Shown here in pieces: positions 25,476 through 32,735 of a DNA stretch of 32,735 bases. A model generated the notes under the pieces. The model was not told the DNA's origin and made no database searches. It was given only the letters and a program-made list of their open reading frames with translations. How positions within the stretch are numbered: position 1 is the stretch's first letter; every line of letters begins with the position of its first letter. Source of the DNA: a bacterium (GTDB taxonomy: Bacteria > Krumholzibacteriota > Krumholzibacteriia > LZORAL124-64-63); contig JAAESD010000513.1 in NCBI GenBank assembly GCA_024229695.1, forward strand, positions 1-32,735, written 5' to 3'. Made by a program: the position numbers and the translations under genes.

Positions 25476-26783
25476 CTAGAGGTCTAAATCGAGCAGTTTT
25501 ATGCGCGAATAAAGGGTTCTCCTGGTTATTCCAAGCATTTCCGATGCCGCTGTTTTGTTGCCATTTGCCCTTTTCAGAGCTGTTTCAATCAGCTTTTTTT
25601 CATTGATTTCAAGGTTTAAATCTCCGGTTTTTTCCGATGGACCAGAAGCCCTGACATCCAACAAAATATCCTGATCTGCAACACTGCCCGATGCCAAAAT
25701 TTTGGCACGCTCAATCACATTCCGCAGCTCGCGAACATTTCCAGGCCAACCGTAACTACGCATTCTTTTCAATGCAGCAACTGGGATTTTTCCACCATCT
25801 AAAAAGTGTGTACTCAGCTCTTGCAAATCATCCAGTCTGTCACGTAAAGCCGGAACATCGACAGGAAACACCACCAACCTGTAATAAAGATCTTCTCTGA
25901 AAAGGCCTTCAGTGATTGCATCTTCCAGTGGTCTGTTGGTTGCAGCAATCACCCGGACATCGACTTCCCGTTCCCGAGGATCACCAACTCTGTTTATTTT
26001 CTTTTCTTCCAGAACACGAAGTAATTTTGCCTGAACGTCCATGCCTGCTTCGCCAATTTCATCCAGAAAAAGAGTGCCACCATTAGCTGCTTCAAACAAA
26101 CCTTCACGGTCGCTGTCAGCACCTGTAAATGCGCCTTTTCTGTAACCAAACAATTCACTCTCAAGCAAAGTGCCACTGATTGCAGCACAGTTCACTGCAA
26201 CAAACGGTTTCTTTACACGATTACTGGAATCATGCACAGCACGCGCAACAAGCTCTTTGCCGCTTCCGCTCTCGCCACGAATCATTACTGTTGCATCGGT
26301 CGGTCCAACTTTTGCAATCAGATTCAGCATTTTCTGCATCGTTTCACTGGAACCAAGCAAAGTACGTGACCCGGAAATATGTTTTACTTCCTGTTTCAAC
26401 GCATTTGTTGACCGACGCTGACTTGTAGTATCCAATGCACGATTAACAGCATGATTTACTTCATCAAATTCCCACGGTTTTTTCAGATAAGTAAAAGCAC
26501 CTGTTTCCATTGCACCGACGGCAGTTTTCCAATCGGCATAGGCTGTAAGCATTATCACAGGAGTATCTGGTGAATCTTTTTTCACTCCTTCAATGACTGC
26601 CATACCATCAACAGGTTCCATTTTTAAATCGGTCAGAACGATATCAAACGCCTGCTCGCCAAAAAGTTTTAAAGCCGATGCCCCATCATGGCAACCGGTA
26701 ACAGAGTGCCCTTGTCCCTCAAGTCGCAGACGCAGTAATTCCACATTCCGTTTTTCATCATCGACTACAAGTATGTTTGCCAT
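25476..26783 (-). CDS. Sigma54-dependent response regulator (NtrC family)
   Basis: The protein has 435 residues in three domains. The receiver at 1-120 has D8-D9, phosphoacceptor D52, T80 and K102. The AAA+ domain at about 140-370 has Walker A G170-E-S-G-S-G-K176-E, the sigma54-contact loop G-A-F-T-G-A (217-222) intact, and Walker B F-L-D-E-I-G (239-244). The Fis-type helix-turn-helix at about 395-435 includes N-K-T-A-A-S-E-M-L-G-I-T-R-R-T-L-Y-S-R-I. Family role: on phosphorylation it forms a ring, hydrolyses ATP and opens sigma54 promoter complexes. It lies 3 bases after the kinase gene, its evident partner. A -24/-12 promoter sits just beyond its stop, so it probably activates the two downstream envelope genes. 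Confidence 0.95.
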   Translation of the reverse strand: MANILVVDDEKRNVELLRLRLEGQGHSVTGCHDGASALKLFGEQAFDIVLTDLKMEPVDGMAVIEGVKKDSPDTPVIMLTAYADWKTAVGAMETGAFTYLKKPWEFDEVNHAVNRALDTTSQRRSTNALKQEVKHISGSRTLLGSSETMQKMLNLIAKVGPTDATVMIRGESGSGKELVARAVHDSSNRVKKPFVAVNCAAISGTLLESELFGYRKGAFTGADSDREGLFEAANGGTLFLDEIGEAGMDVQAKLLRVLEEKKINRVGDPREREVDVRVIAATNRPLEDAITEGLFREDLYYRLVVFPVDVPALRDRLDDLQELSTHFLDGGKIPVAALKRMRSYGWPGNVRELRNVIERAKILASGSVADQDILLDVRASGPSEKTGDLNLEINEKKLIETALKRANGNKTAASEMLGITRRTLYSRIKLLDLDL

Positions 26784-26786
26784 TAT

Positions 26787-28091
26787 TTAATCCTGTGTTA
26801 ATGGGAGAATGACTGTTGCAACTGCACCAACAGCTTGATTGGTAAGTTTTACAGTCCCACCATGTTCTTCAACAATCCTTCTTACAAGGGCGAGTCCAAG
26901 GCCGCTTCCCTTTTCTTTGGTTGTTGTGAATGGTTCAAACAGTTTTTCATCTGTGAGATTGCCAAGACCCGGCCCGTTATCCGAAACCGAAAGAGTGACC
27001 TGTTTTGGCTGCCAGTTAAGATCAACATTTATATCATCACCAACATCGCGGGCGTTGAGTAACAGATTCAATAGCACCTGCTGCAATCCCGGGCTGTCAC
27101 CAGTTACAAGTAATTTCTGTCCACTTGATGTTTGAGTGATTTTTATTTCGCTTTCAGTTTGAATCATTTCAACAGAACGAGCGACAAGCTTCTGAAAGTC
27201 CAGCGGGGCATACTCTGTTTTATCGCCTTTGCCAAAAGTAAGATATCGGGTGAGAATCCGATCCAGCCTATCGACTTCTTCCGGTATATAGTCGGCTGTA
27301 GGATCTTCAATTCCCTGTTCTTTTAATCTGGAAACCAGGTGTTCACCAGTTGCTCGAATAATTCCAAGTGGATTGCGAATCTCATGGGCAATACCTGCAG
27401 TCATCCTACCCATCGCTGCCAGATTTTCCTGCCTCATTACTGCAGATCGCCATAGAAAAATTGAACTTTGAAGTCTCAACAGCAACACACCCATCAGAGT
27501 CAGGAAAAGCAAAACCATTGCCCCTGTCATCAGTGCTCCTCTACGCAATGTTGTCAGGGAATCAAAGAAATCAGCATTACCTTCAACGCTGATTATACCG
27601 GTTATTTTTCCATCGTAATTATAGACGGGAGCATGCGCACTTTTCTGATACAAATCTCCACTGACATACAATTCACTTGCAGTAGGTGTTCCGCTTTGAG
27701 CCTGGAAGACAGCATCGTTGTCCAATTGCCAAAATGCATTCAGGGTGTTGCGCTTCATCCGACGAGCTGCAGAAATCAAAACAAAGCCATCAACGTCACA
27801 AAGAGTTATTTCTGCCAGTTCATTTTCAATACGAATCTGTTCAAGCCTGGAACGCAACCAGTCAAACTCAACAGTTTCAATTGGATCATAACTCCATACT
27901 GAAAGGGAATCACCATCTACAAGATAGGAAGCAGTAACAGCAACACCTGTCAATCTGTGGCCAAGTGCTTTGTCCAATCTCTGGCTTGAACTGCTGTAGA
28001 GATTTGTCAGCCCAAATGCAACCGATGCAATAATTGCTAGAAACAGTGCTAAACCAATCAGTTTTTTACTCACTGGTTGCCACCTTGTCAT
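26787..28091 (-). CDS. Membrane sensor histidine kinase
   Basis: ATG 28091 (434 residues) is preferred over a TTG 19 codons upstream because it is an ATG with AGAG nearby and precedes the first membrane helix; both lie inside the 3' end of lipA. TM1 is at about 9-28, a periplasmic sensor region of about 155 residues of PAS/dCache-like pattern (C-D-V-D-G-F-V-L-I-S, Y-N-Y-D-G-K-I-T-G-I-I-S-V-E-G) follows, and TM2 is at about 185-207. The kinase core has H236 in A-G-I-A-H-E-I-R-N-P-L-G, an N-box L-L-L-N-A-R-D-V, a G1 box S-D-N-G-P-G-L-G and a G2 box G-S-G-L-G-L-A-L-V. This NtrB/ZraS-like set fits a kinase for a sigma54 activator, and the activator gene follows by 3 bases. The signal sensed is unknown. 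Confidence 0.93.
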   Translation of the reverse strand: MTRWQPVSKKLIGLALFLAIIASVAFGLTNLYSSSSQRLDKALGHRLTGVAVTASYLVDGDSLSVWSYDPIETVEFDWLRSRLEQIRIENELAEITLCDVDGFVLISAARRMKRNTLNAFWQLDNDAVFQAQSGTPTASELYVSGDLYQKSAHAPVYNYDGKITGIISVEGNADFFDSLTTLRRGALMTGAMVLLFLTLMGVLLLRLQSSIFLWRSAVMRQENLAAMGRMTAGIAHEIRNPLGIIRATGEHLVSRLKEQGIEDPTADYIPEEVDRLDRILTRYLTFGKGDKTEYAPLDFQKLVARSVEMIQTESEIKITQTSSGQKLLVTGDSPGLQQVLLNLLLNARDVGDDINVDLNWQPKQVTLSVSDNGPGLGNLTDEKLFEPFTTTKEKGSGLGLALVRRIVEEHGGTVKLTNQAVGAVATVILPLTQD

Positions 28092-28977
28092 GACTCTCTG
28101 ATTGTTCACGTGCGTGATAACTTGATCTGACCAGTGGTCCTGACTCAACCCAGCTCAACCCTACTTCACGACCTAATTTCCCAATCTCATCAAACTCTTC
28201 CGGTGAGTAATATTTCAGAACAGGATGGTGATCGGGAGTTGGTTGCAGATATTGGCCGACAGTGAAAATATCGACACCAACTGCAGCTGCAGATTTCATC
28301 ACTTCAACAACTTCTGCAACTGTTTCACCGAGGCCAAGCATAATACCAGTTTTAATTCTGGTATTCGTGGATAACTGCCTGGCTCGCTTTAAAACTGTCA
28401 TTGATCTTTGCTGGCTTGCCTGTGGTCTTACTTCAGGATCAAGTCTGGGAACTGTTTCTATGTTGTGTGCAAAGACATCGGGTTCTGCTGCCATCACTTT
28501 TTGAAGTTGCATCGGGTTGCCCATGAAATCAGGAGTTAGCACTTCCACACCACAACCAGGATTCAACCTGCGAATCCAGCGTATTGTTGAGGCAAACTGA
28601 CCACTACCACCGTCGAAATGTTCATCGCGATTAACACTTGTCACAACTGCAAATTTCAGGCCAAGATGTTTGACTGTTTCGGCAACTCTGCGCGGTTCTT
28701 CTCTATCCAGTGGATCGGCAGCTCCTGTTGCAACATTGCAAAAAGTACATTTTCGAGAACAGACATTGCCCATAATCATAAATGTCGCTGTTTTTGCAGC
28801 AAAACATTCACCTCGATTGGGACAGTTTCCGCTTTCACAAATTGTATTTAATTCTGCGGTCCGTAACAACTTGCGCATCTCGTGATACTCAACACCAGCA
28901 GCTGGCTTGACTTTGAGCCACTCTGGTTTACCTGGTAAATCACGACGTTTGCTTGCTACGGTTTTTATCTTTTTCAT
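28066..28977 (-). CDS. lipA: Lipoyl synthase LipA
   Basis: The protein has 303 residues, normal for this radical-SAM enzyme. It inserts two sulfurs into protein-bound octanoyl groups to give lipoate on 2-oxoacid dehydrogenases and GcvH. Both iron-sulfur clusters are visible: auxiliary C47-X4-C52-X5-C58 and radical-SAM C73-X3-C77-X2-C80. Also present are D-G-G-S near 120, the N-I-E-T-V-P-R-L region, the G-I-M-L-G-L-G-E-T loop and the R-S-S-Y-H-A tail that carries the serine ligand of the auxiliary cluster. It starts inside the MBL gene (ATGA overlap) and its last 26 bases overlap the kinase gene. No lipB or other lipoate gene is seen next to it. Confidence 0.97.
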   Translation of the reverse strand: MKKIKTVASKRRDLPGKPEWLKVKPAAGVEYHEMRKLLRTAELNTICESGNCPNRGECFAAKTATFMIMGNVCSRKCTFCNVATGAADPLDREEPRRVAETVKHLGLKFAVVTSVNRDEHFDGGSGQFASTIRWIRRLNPGCGVEVLTPDFMGNPMQLQKVMAAEPDVFAHNIETVPRLDPEVRPQASQQRSMTVLKRARQLSTNTRIKTGIMLGLGETVAEVVEVMKSAAAVGVDIFTVGQYLQPTPDHHPVLKYYSPEEFDEIGKLGREVGLSWVESGPLVRSSYHAREQSESHDKVATSE

Positions 28978-29807
28978 AGTGTGATTTGTTCCAGGAGTTT
29001 GAATTTCCCATCGACAAATTCAATTGTCGCAGCCTCAATCAAGGGATCGTGTTCAAACACCATTATCGTATTGTTTAGAGCAGCGCGACTTAAATGATCT
29101 TTCTTCTCTTCCATTGTCAGCAGAGGATTCAGGTCATAACCCATAACCCATGGTATTCTGATTTGGCTAGCCAGCGGCACAAGGTCACCCATAAATGCAA
29201 CATTGCCTGCACCGGTTGTAATCTCTATAACTTGCTGCCCTGGTGTATGACCACTTACTGGTCTGCATATCACACCGGGGATTATTTCCTGCACTCCATC
29301 AACCAGTTCAAGCAAGCCCAACTCTTCAAGTTTATGAAAATCTTCTTGTCGGAAGCTGGCCTGATCTCTTTCAGTTGGCGATAATGCCCATTTCCAGTGC
29401 CGTTGCTGAATCCAATGTTTTGCGTTTGGGAATATCGGGTCCTGATTTACTCCAAAAGTTCCGCCACAATGATCAAAATGAAGATGAGTCAGAATTACAT
29501 CGGTTATTGAAGTTGCAGGAATGCCAGCTGCTGACAATTCACCAACAAGCTGACCGGCTGAACGATCAACGGCATAGAGTTTACTGAATTTTTCGTCCCA
29601 CCTGTCACCAATTCCGGTATCGATCAGTATCTTTCTATCTCCATGCTCAACAAGCAAACAACGCAATGCAATATCGATACGATTTTTTTCATCAGCTGGA
29701 TGATGTTTTTCCCACATTGTACGTGGTACAACACCAAACATCGATCCACCATCAAGCTTGAATTGCCCGTCTGAGAATGCGCTGAATTTCCAGTCTCCTA
29801 GTTGCAT
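28974..29807 (-). CDS. Metallo-beta-lactamase-fold hydrolase
   Basis: The protein has 277 residues, cytoplasmic, without signal peptide. The metal-binding set is complete for a dinuclear site: H108-L-H110-F-D112-H113, then H187 in V-S-G-H-T-P-G, D208 in F-M-G-D-L and a C-terminal H in F-E-H-D-P. The start F-S-D-G-Q-F and the K-I-L-I-D-T-G-I-G-D-R-W segment resemble the broad family that includes quorum-quenching lactonases and related thioester or ester hydrolases; the exact substrate cannot be told. Its start overlaps the DUF1648 gene by 10 bases, and its end overlaps lipA by 4 bases, so it is translated with lipA. A role linked to acyl thioesters would fit but is speculative. Confidence 0.88.
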   Translation of the reverse strand: MQLGDWKFSAFSDGQFKLDGGSMFGVVPRTMWEKHHPADEKNRIDIALRCLLVEHGDRKILIDTGIGDRWDEKFSKLYAVDRSAGQLVGELSAAGIPATSITDVILTHLHFDHCGGTFGVNQDPIFPNAKHWIQQRHWKWALSPTERDQASFRQEDFHKLEELGLLELVDGVQEIIPGVICRPVSGHTPGQQVIEITTGAGNVAFMGDLVPLASQIRIPWVMGYDLNPLLTMEEKKDHLSRAALNNTIMVFEHDPLIEAATIEFVDGKFKLLEQITL

Positions 29808-30295
29808 AAATCCTCTTTTTTGCTAAAGCGTGTTATTAACTTCATGCTCCATACAAATGTATAAATCAGATAAGCTGCAAACATTGCCCAGAACGGGCCT
29901 GCAGCCATTCTGACTGGATCGTTGAAATTAGCTATCGCTCCAAGATGAAAAACAATCAGTAACCAGCCAGCAGTTATACAACCAAACCAGCCCATCTCTT
30001 TTTCAATATAGAGCATTGTCTGCTCGTATCGTTCTGGTGCCATCCAGTACTCAAAATTGGGTATACTAATTAAATTCTTTGGCATTTTACGCAGTGGAAG
30101 CATTAGCAAACCGGCTACAAAAAATACTACTATAACTTCCATCGACAAATAAAATGTAGAGCTGCCATAGTTATCTGCTTCCCCGGTGCCATTGAAATGT
30201 GTAGCAACCTCATCCGGGAGGTGTGAGCTCATTACAATTGCATGTACAACTGTCAGCAACAGAATCAGATAGGTAACTTTACGATGCAAAGGCAT
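29798..30295 (-). CDS. DUF1648-type membrane protein
   Basis: ATG 30295 with AGGAGG just upstream gives 165 residues; a GTG 10 codons earlier is less likely. There are four membrane helices at about 7-22, 53-68, 101-120 and 131-150. The first loop has L-P-D-E-V-A-T-H-F-N-G-T-G-E-A-D-N-Y-G-S, the DUF1648 pattern (P-x-x-x-x-x-H-F-n-x-x-G-x-x-d-x-x-g) found in SdpI-type immunity proteins and many small inner-membrane proteins. SdpI protects Bacillus against the SdpC toxin, but here that role is not implied, since no toxin gene is near. It lies 51 bases downstream of the YyaL-like gene and overlaps the MBL gene by 10 bases. Confidence 0.78.
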   Translation of the reverse strand: MPLHRKVTYLILLLTVVHAIVMSSHLPDEVATHFNGTGEADNYGSSTFYLSMEVIVVFFVAGLLMLPLRKMPKNLISIPNFEYWMAPERYEQTMLYIEKEMGWFGCITAGWLLIVFHLGAIANFNDPVRMAAGPFWAMFAAYLIYTFVWSMKLITRFSKKEDLCN

Positions 30296-30346
30296 TACTC
30301 TCCTCCTTTGCAAAGCGTACTTCACGGTACATCTGCATGCAAGGAG

Positions 30347-32188
30347 TTAGTTGCCATCATGCTGTGAATTTAGCCTCATTGCAGCATCAAACCACCATGC
30401 CATTTCCATCCCATTATTTTGCATTGTTTCGCTGTAATTTTTGAAAATTTCTTCAACATCTGCAGCAGCACCAGTCAGTGCTGAATATCTAATTTTTGCC
30501 TGTAACATCGATGCAAAACCAGACGGCTCAACACTATCAGTAACTTCAACTCTACGTGCAAAAGGCAATTCAGGCTGATCTACAGCAAGAAAGTAACCCA
30601 CTGTATCATCTGCAAACAGATGATCAGCCTTACTAAGTAACTTGCCTGTTTTTTCAAGGTATTTAATGTCGCCAGTTGCCTCATATAAGTCTATAAAACC
30701 ACATGCTAAAAAACTATAATCATCCAGAATACCAACTCCTGATTTGACTCCATCGGTTGATGTTCTGCAAAATGTGCCATCGTTTATTTGATGTTCATTC
30801 CAGAGAAAATCTGCAGACTTGACTGCAGCATCAAGATATTTTTGATCTCCAGTTTTAGCATAGCTTCTTGCCAACGCGCTGACTGCCAAACCATTCCAGG
30901 CTGTCACAATTTTTTCATCAAGTTCTGGAGGAGTTCTCAATCTCCGCGCTTCAAGCATTTGCTGTTTATATTTTTCAAACAATCGATAATAATCTGGTAC
31001 TCTCCTGGTCAAAACAGACTTTCCCTCAAAATTACCTTTACCACTTACACCCAGAACGGCAGCCAATTTGTACCCATCGACAGTACCTGCAATTTTTATA
31101 AGTTCATCCAATGTCCAGACCTGAAAACTACCTTCTTCATCGCCACTATCAGCATCAAAACTTGCATAAAACCCACCTTCGGAAGATTGCATATCGCTGA
31201 TCAGGAAATCCAGAATTCCGATTGCAACTTTCTCATATGCAGGTTCATTGAAAACAGCTGCCGACTCAAGGTAAAGCATCGCAAGTTGAGTGTTGTCGTA
31301 AAGCATGATTTCAAAGTGAGGAACAATCCATTTTTCATCTGTTGCGTACCGATGAAAACCTCCTCCGAGATGATCATGGATTCCACCACTGTTCATAACA
31401 TCAAGAGTATGTCGAATCGGTTTCTCCAAACGGGTGTCACCAGTCTGCCTGAAATAATGTAGCAGGAACTGCCAACGCAAAGGTGTGGGAAACTTGTTTA
31501 TGGACCGAAACCCACCCCATTGATTGTCATAGCTGCGCAAGGCTTCCGTGACTACTGCAGAAATATCCTGATCGGTAACTGGAGCTCCTTTTTTAACAGA
31601 TGCGACATTGGAAAGTCTTTTTATTATTCCAGATGCATCACTTTCCAGGTCAGATCGACGCGAATGAAACACTTTCACAATCTGTTCTGATAGGTTTATA
31701 AACTGGTCATGAGGAATGTAGGTTGCTCCGTAAAATGGCTTAAGATCCGGAGTCAGGAACATCGACATCGGCCAACCACCGCTGTTCTGCATCGACACCA
31801 ACGCTTCCATGTATATAGCGTCAATATCAGGCCTCTCTTCACGGTCTACTTTGATACAGATAAAATATCGATTAAGAATTTCAGCAACATCGTCATGCTC
31901 AAAAACCTCATGCTCCATCACATGACACCAATGACACGACGAGTAACCAATAGACAGAAAAATCGGTTTATCCTCTGCTTTGGCACGATCAAGTGCTTCA
32001 TCGCTCCATGGATACCAATCGACTGGATTATGAGCATGTTGTTTAAGGTATAGAGAGGGTTCAGCAACCAGATGATTGCCATTTTTACGAATCTGTTCAG
32101 GAGTTTTGGACATACTTTCACCATAGTTCAGCAATATTAATATCGCTGTTATAATCAGGGCCTTATTGAGAATGCTTTTCATTTTCAT
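30347..32188 (-). CDS. YyaL/SSP411-like protein: thioredoxin-fold DUF255 plus alpha/alpha-barrel domain, with membrane anchor
   Basis: From ATG 32188 the protein has 613 residues (ATG 32182 is also possible; neither has a clear Shine-Dalgarno). A hydrophobic N-terminus (about 8-22) acts as signal or anchor. The thioredoxin-fold part has N-P-V-D-W-Y-P-W, then C85-H-W-C88-H in [19 protein letters not shown] and S-G-G-W-P-M-S. From about 200 to the end a six-hairpin-like alpha/alpha barrel follows ([24 protein letters not shown]). This two-domain architecture is the DUF255 family (bacterial YyaL, human spermatogenesis-associated protein 20), of unresolved function. The C-x-x-C suggests a redox activity. 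An export signal is not usual in this family, which makes this copy periplasmic. It opens the long - strand run. Confidence 0.88.
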   Translation of the reverse strand: MKMKSILNKALIITAILILLNYGESMSKTPEQIRKNGNHLVAEPSLYLKQHAHNPVDWYPWSDEALDRAKAEDKPIFLSIGYSSCHWCHVMEHEVFEHDDVAEILNRYFICIKVDREERPDIDAIYMEALVSMQNSGGWPMSMFLTPDLKPFYGATYIPHDQFINLSEQIVKVFHSRRSDLESDASGIIKRLSNVASVKKGAPVTDQDISAVVTEALRSYDNQWGGFRSINKFPTPLRWQFLLHYFRQTGDTRLEKPIRHTLDVMNSGGIHDHLGGGFHRYATDEKWIVPHFEIMLYDNTQLAMLYLESAAVFNEPAYEKVAIGILDFLISDMQSSEGGFYASFDADSGDEEGSFQVWTLDELIKIAGTVDGYKLAAVLGVSGKGNFEGKSVLTRRVPDYYRLFEKYKQQMLEARRLRTPPELDEKIVTAWNGLAVSALARSYAKTGDQKYLDAAVKSADFLWNEHQINDGTFCRTSTDGVKSGVGILDDYSFLACGFIDLYEATGDIKYLEKTGKLLSKADHLFADDTVGYFLAVDQPELPFARRVEVTDSVEPSGFASMLQAKIRYSALTGAAADVEEIFKNYSETMQNNGMEMAWWFDAAMRLNSQHDGN

Positions 32189-32287
32189 AGGATAACTTAA
32201 ATCCACAAAACCGCTACAGTTACCCGGTTTTTTACCGATTGTAAGATTCAGCTGAGTTGGCAAATGAGACTGCAAAGGGGAATCGAC

Positions 32288-32491
32288 ATGAAAACAGCGC
32301 GCACAATCAGCAACAGTTCAATCCTGCCATGGGATTCTTATAAAAGCAATTCACAGCGACTCCAAGACATGCAGCTATCTACAACCGAAATTAAAATACT
32401 CAGAATGGTTGACCGTGGTTGCCTGCCAAAACTGACACCCAAAATGTTGGCAGTACTTACCGGGAAAGATCCCGGGTTTTCCAAAAGCTGA
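32288..32491 (+). CDS. Small hypothetical protein, uncertain
   Basis: This is a 67-codon frame from ATG 32288, with AGGGG (in AAAGGGGAATCGAC) 7 bases before it, the best reason to believe it is translated. The protein is basic, with an [12 protein letters not shown] helix and no recognised domain, signal or membrane segment. The last codons contain a hairpin, CCGGGA-AAGA-TCCCGG followed by GTTTT (32460-32480), which could be a weak terminator or attenuator. It lies 20 bases before the GT2 glycosyltransferase start and 99 bases from the divergent YyaL-like gene. The gap 32189-32287 must hold both promoters; none is clear. It may instead be a leader region. Confidence 0.35.
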   Translation: MKTARTISNSSILPWDSYKSNSQRLQDMQLSTTEIKILRMVDRGCLPKLTPKMLAVLTGKDPGFSKS

Positions 32492-32511
32492 AAATGTGTT
32501 AGCTTATCCTC

Positions 32512-32735
32512 ATGAATATTTCTGTCGTCATACCTGCGTGGAATTGCGCAAACTGGATATCAGCAACTCTTGACTCTGTACTGAGCCAGGAAAATGCATC
32601 TTTTGAAGTAATTGTTGTAGATGACGGGTCCACTGACAACACTCCAGAAATACTCCAACAATACCAGGACAAAATTAAAGTTATAAGAATTGAAAATAGT
32701 GGTGGTCCCTCCCAACCTCGAAATGTTGGCATAAA
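32512..32735 (+). CDS. Family 2 glycosyltransferase, N-terminal part (cut by the window edge)
   Basis: The frame is open to the right edge; 74 codons are visible. The sequence M-N-I-S-V-V-I-P-A-W-N begins the GT-A fold strand, followed by L-D-S-V-L-S-Q and F-E-V-I-V-V-D-D-G-S-T-D-N-T, the nucleotide-sugar-binding signature of GT2 enzymes. It then reads I-E-N-S-G-G-P-S-Q-P-R-N-V-G-I, the usual donor-site segment. It would transfer a sugar from a nucleotide donor to a growing glycan at the inner face of the membrane. There is no obvious Shine-Dalgarno. It is probably part of a polysaccharide cluster that continues to the right, to which the sugar transferase at 11920 may contribute from a distance. 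Confidence 0.88.
   Translation, partial: MNISVVIPAWNCANWISATLDSVLSQENASFEVIVVDDGSTDNTPEILQQYQDKIKVIRIENSGGPSQPRNVGI

Noticed and set aside
28092..28148. Extended TTG start for the sensor kinase
   Set aside because: The extra 19 residues are polar, lie wholly in lipA coding sequence and precede a better ATG start.
29798..30295. SdpI-type toxin immunity function
   Set aside because: The DUF1648 pattern is shared by many membrane proteins and no toxin or regulator gene is adjacent.
30788..31462. 224-codon + strand frame opposite the YyaL-like gene
   Set aside because: It has high Phe/Ile/Ser content, as expected from the complement of a coding strand, and no domain; the opposite frame has clear family motifs.

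Overview
The window is a gene-dense piece of a chromosome from a diderm (Gram-negative-type) bacterium of moderately low GC (about 40-45% by eye). The diderm call rests on two RND efflux pumps with an adaptor, a predicted outer-membrane barrel, a DsbD-alpha domain and many signal peptides. Codon use is uniform, genes are packed with ATGA/TAATG overlaps, and several exported proteins are of unknown family. The zinc-type (archaeal/eukaryote-like) prolyl-tRNA synthetase, DXP-independent PLP synthesis (PdxST) and a C-terminal W-G-x-V-K-x-M-F-R tail on a lamin-tail protein would fit an uncultured FCB-type lineage. That placement is inference, not proof. No rRNA, tRNA, insertion sequence or CRISPR array was seen.

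Layout. 1-7810 (+): the 3' end of an RND adaptor gene, two coupled RND permeases and an uncharacterised P-loop protein, closed by a bidirectional terminator. 7873-11815 (-): a lamin-tail secreted protein with its own sigma70-like promoter. Upstream of it on the same strand is an apparent operon of HAD phosphatase, PLP-dependent decarboxylase, DsbD-alpha-like protein and a single-domain response regulator. 11920-12672 (+): an undecaprenyl-phosphate sugar-phosphate transferase. 12669-15487 (-): an S9 peptidase coupled to an unknown exported protein. 15699-16676 (+): a lone EVE-HNH endonuclease, probably a defence gene, behind a structured leader. 16673-32188 (-): a run of genes that reads YyaL-like thioredoxin protein, DUF1648 membrane protein, metallo-beta-lactamase-fold hydrolase, LipA, sensor kinase, sigma54 activator, helical-repeat periplasmic protein, outer-membrane barrel, ProS, PdxS, PdxT, ATP-grasp ligase and a membrane-embedded spermidine-synthase-like protein. 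32288-32735 (+): a small ORF and the start of a GT2 glycosyltransferase.

The most coherent candidate for an undescribed system is the envelope module at 23117-28091. A membrane histidine kinase and an NtrC-type activator with an intact GAFTGA motif are followed, in a 113-bp gap, by a -24/-12 element with the exact GG-N10-GC spacing. After this come two translationally coupled exported proteins: a protein made of four repeats of about 78 residues and a beta-barrel. I recognise neither of these two. Other points worth a second look are a second RND subunit with extra membrane segments, the leader of the EVE-HNH gene, a palindrome family TTCCAC-N4-GTGGAA present twice, and the ATP-grasp/spermidine-synthase-like pair behind the PLP genes.
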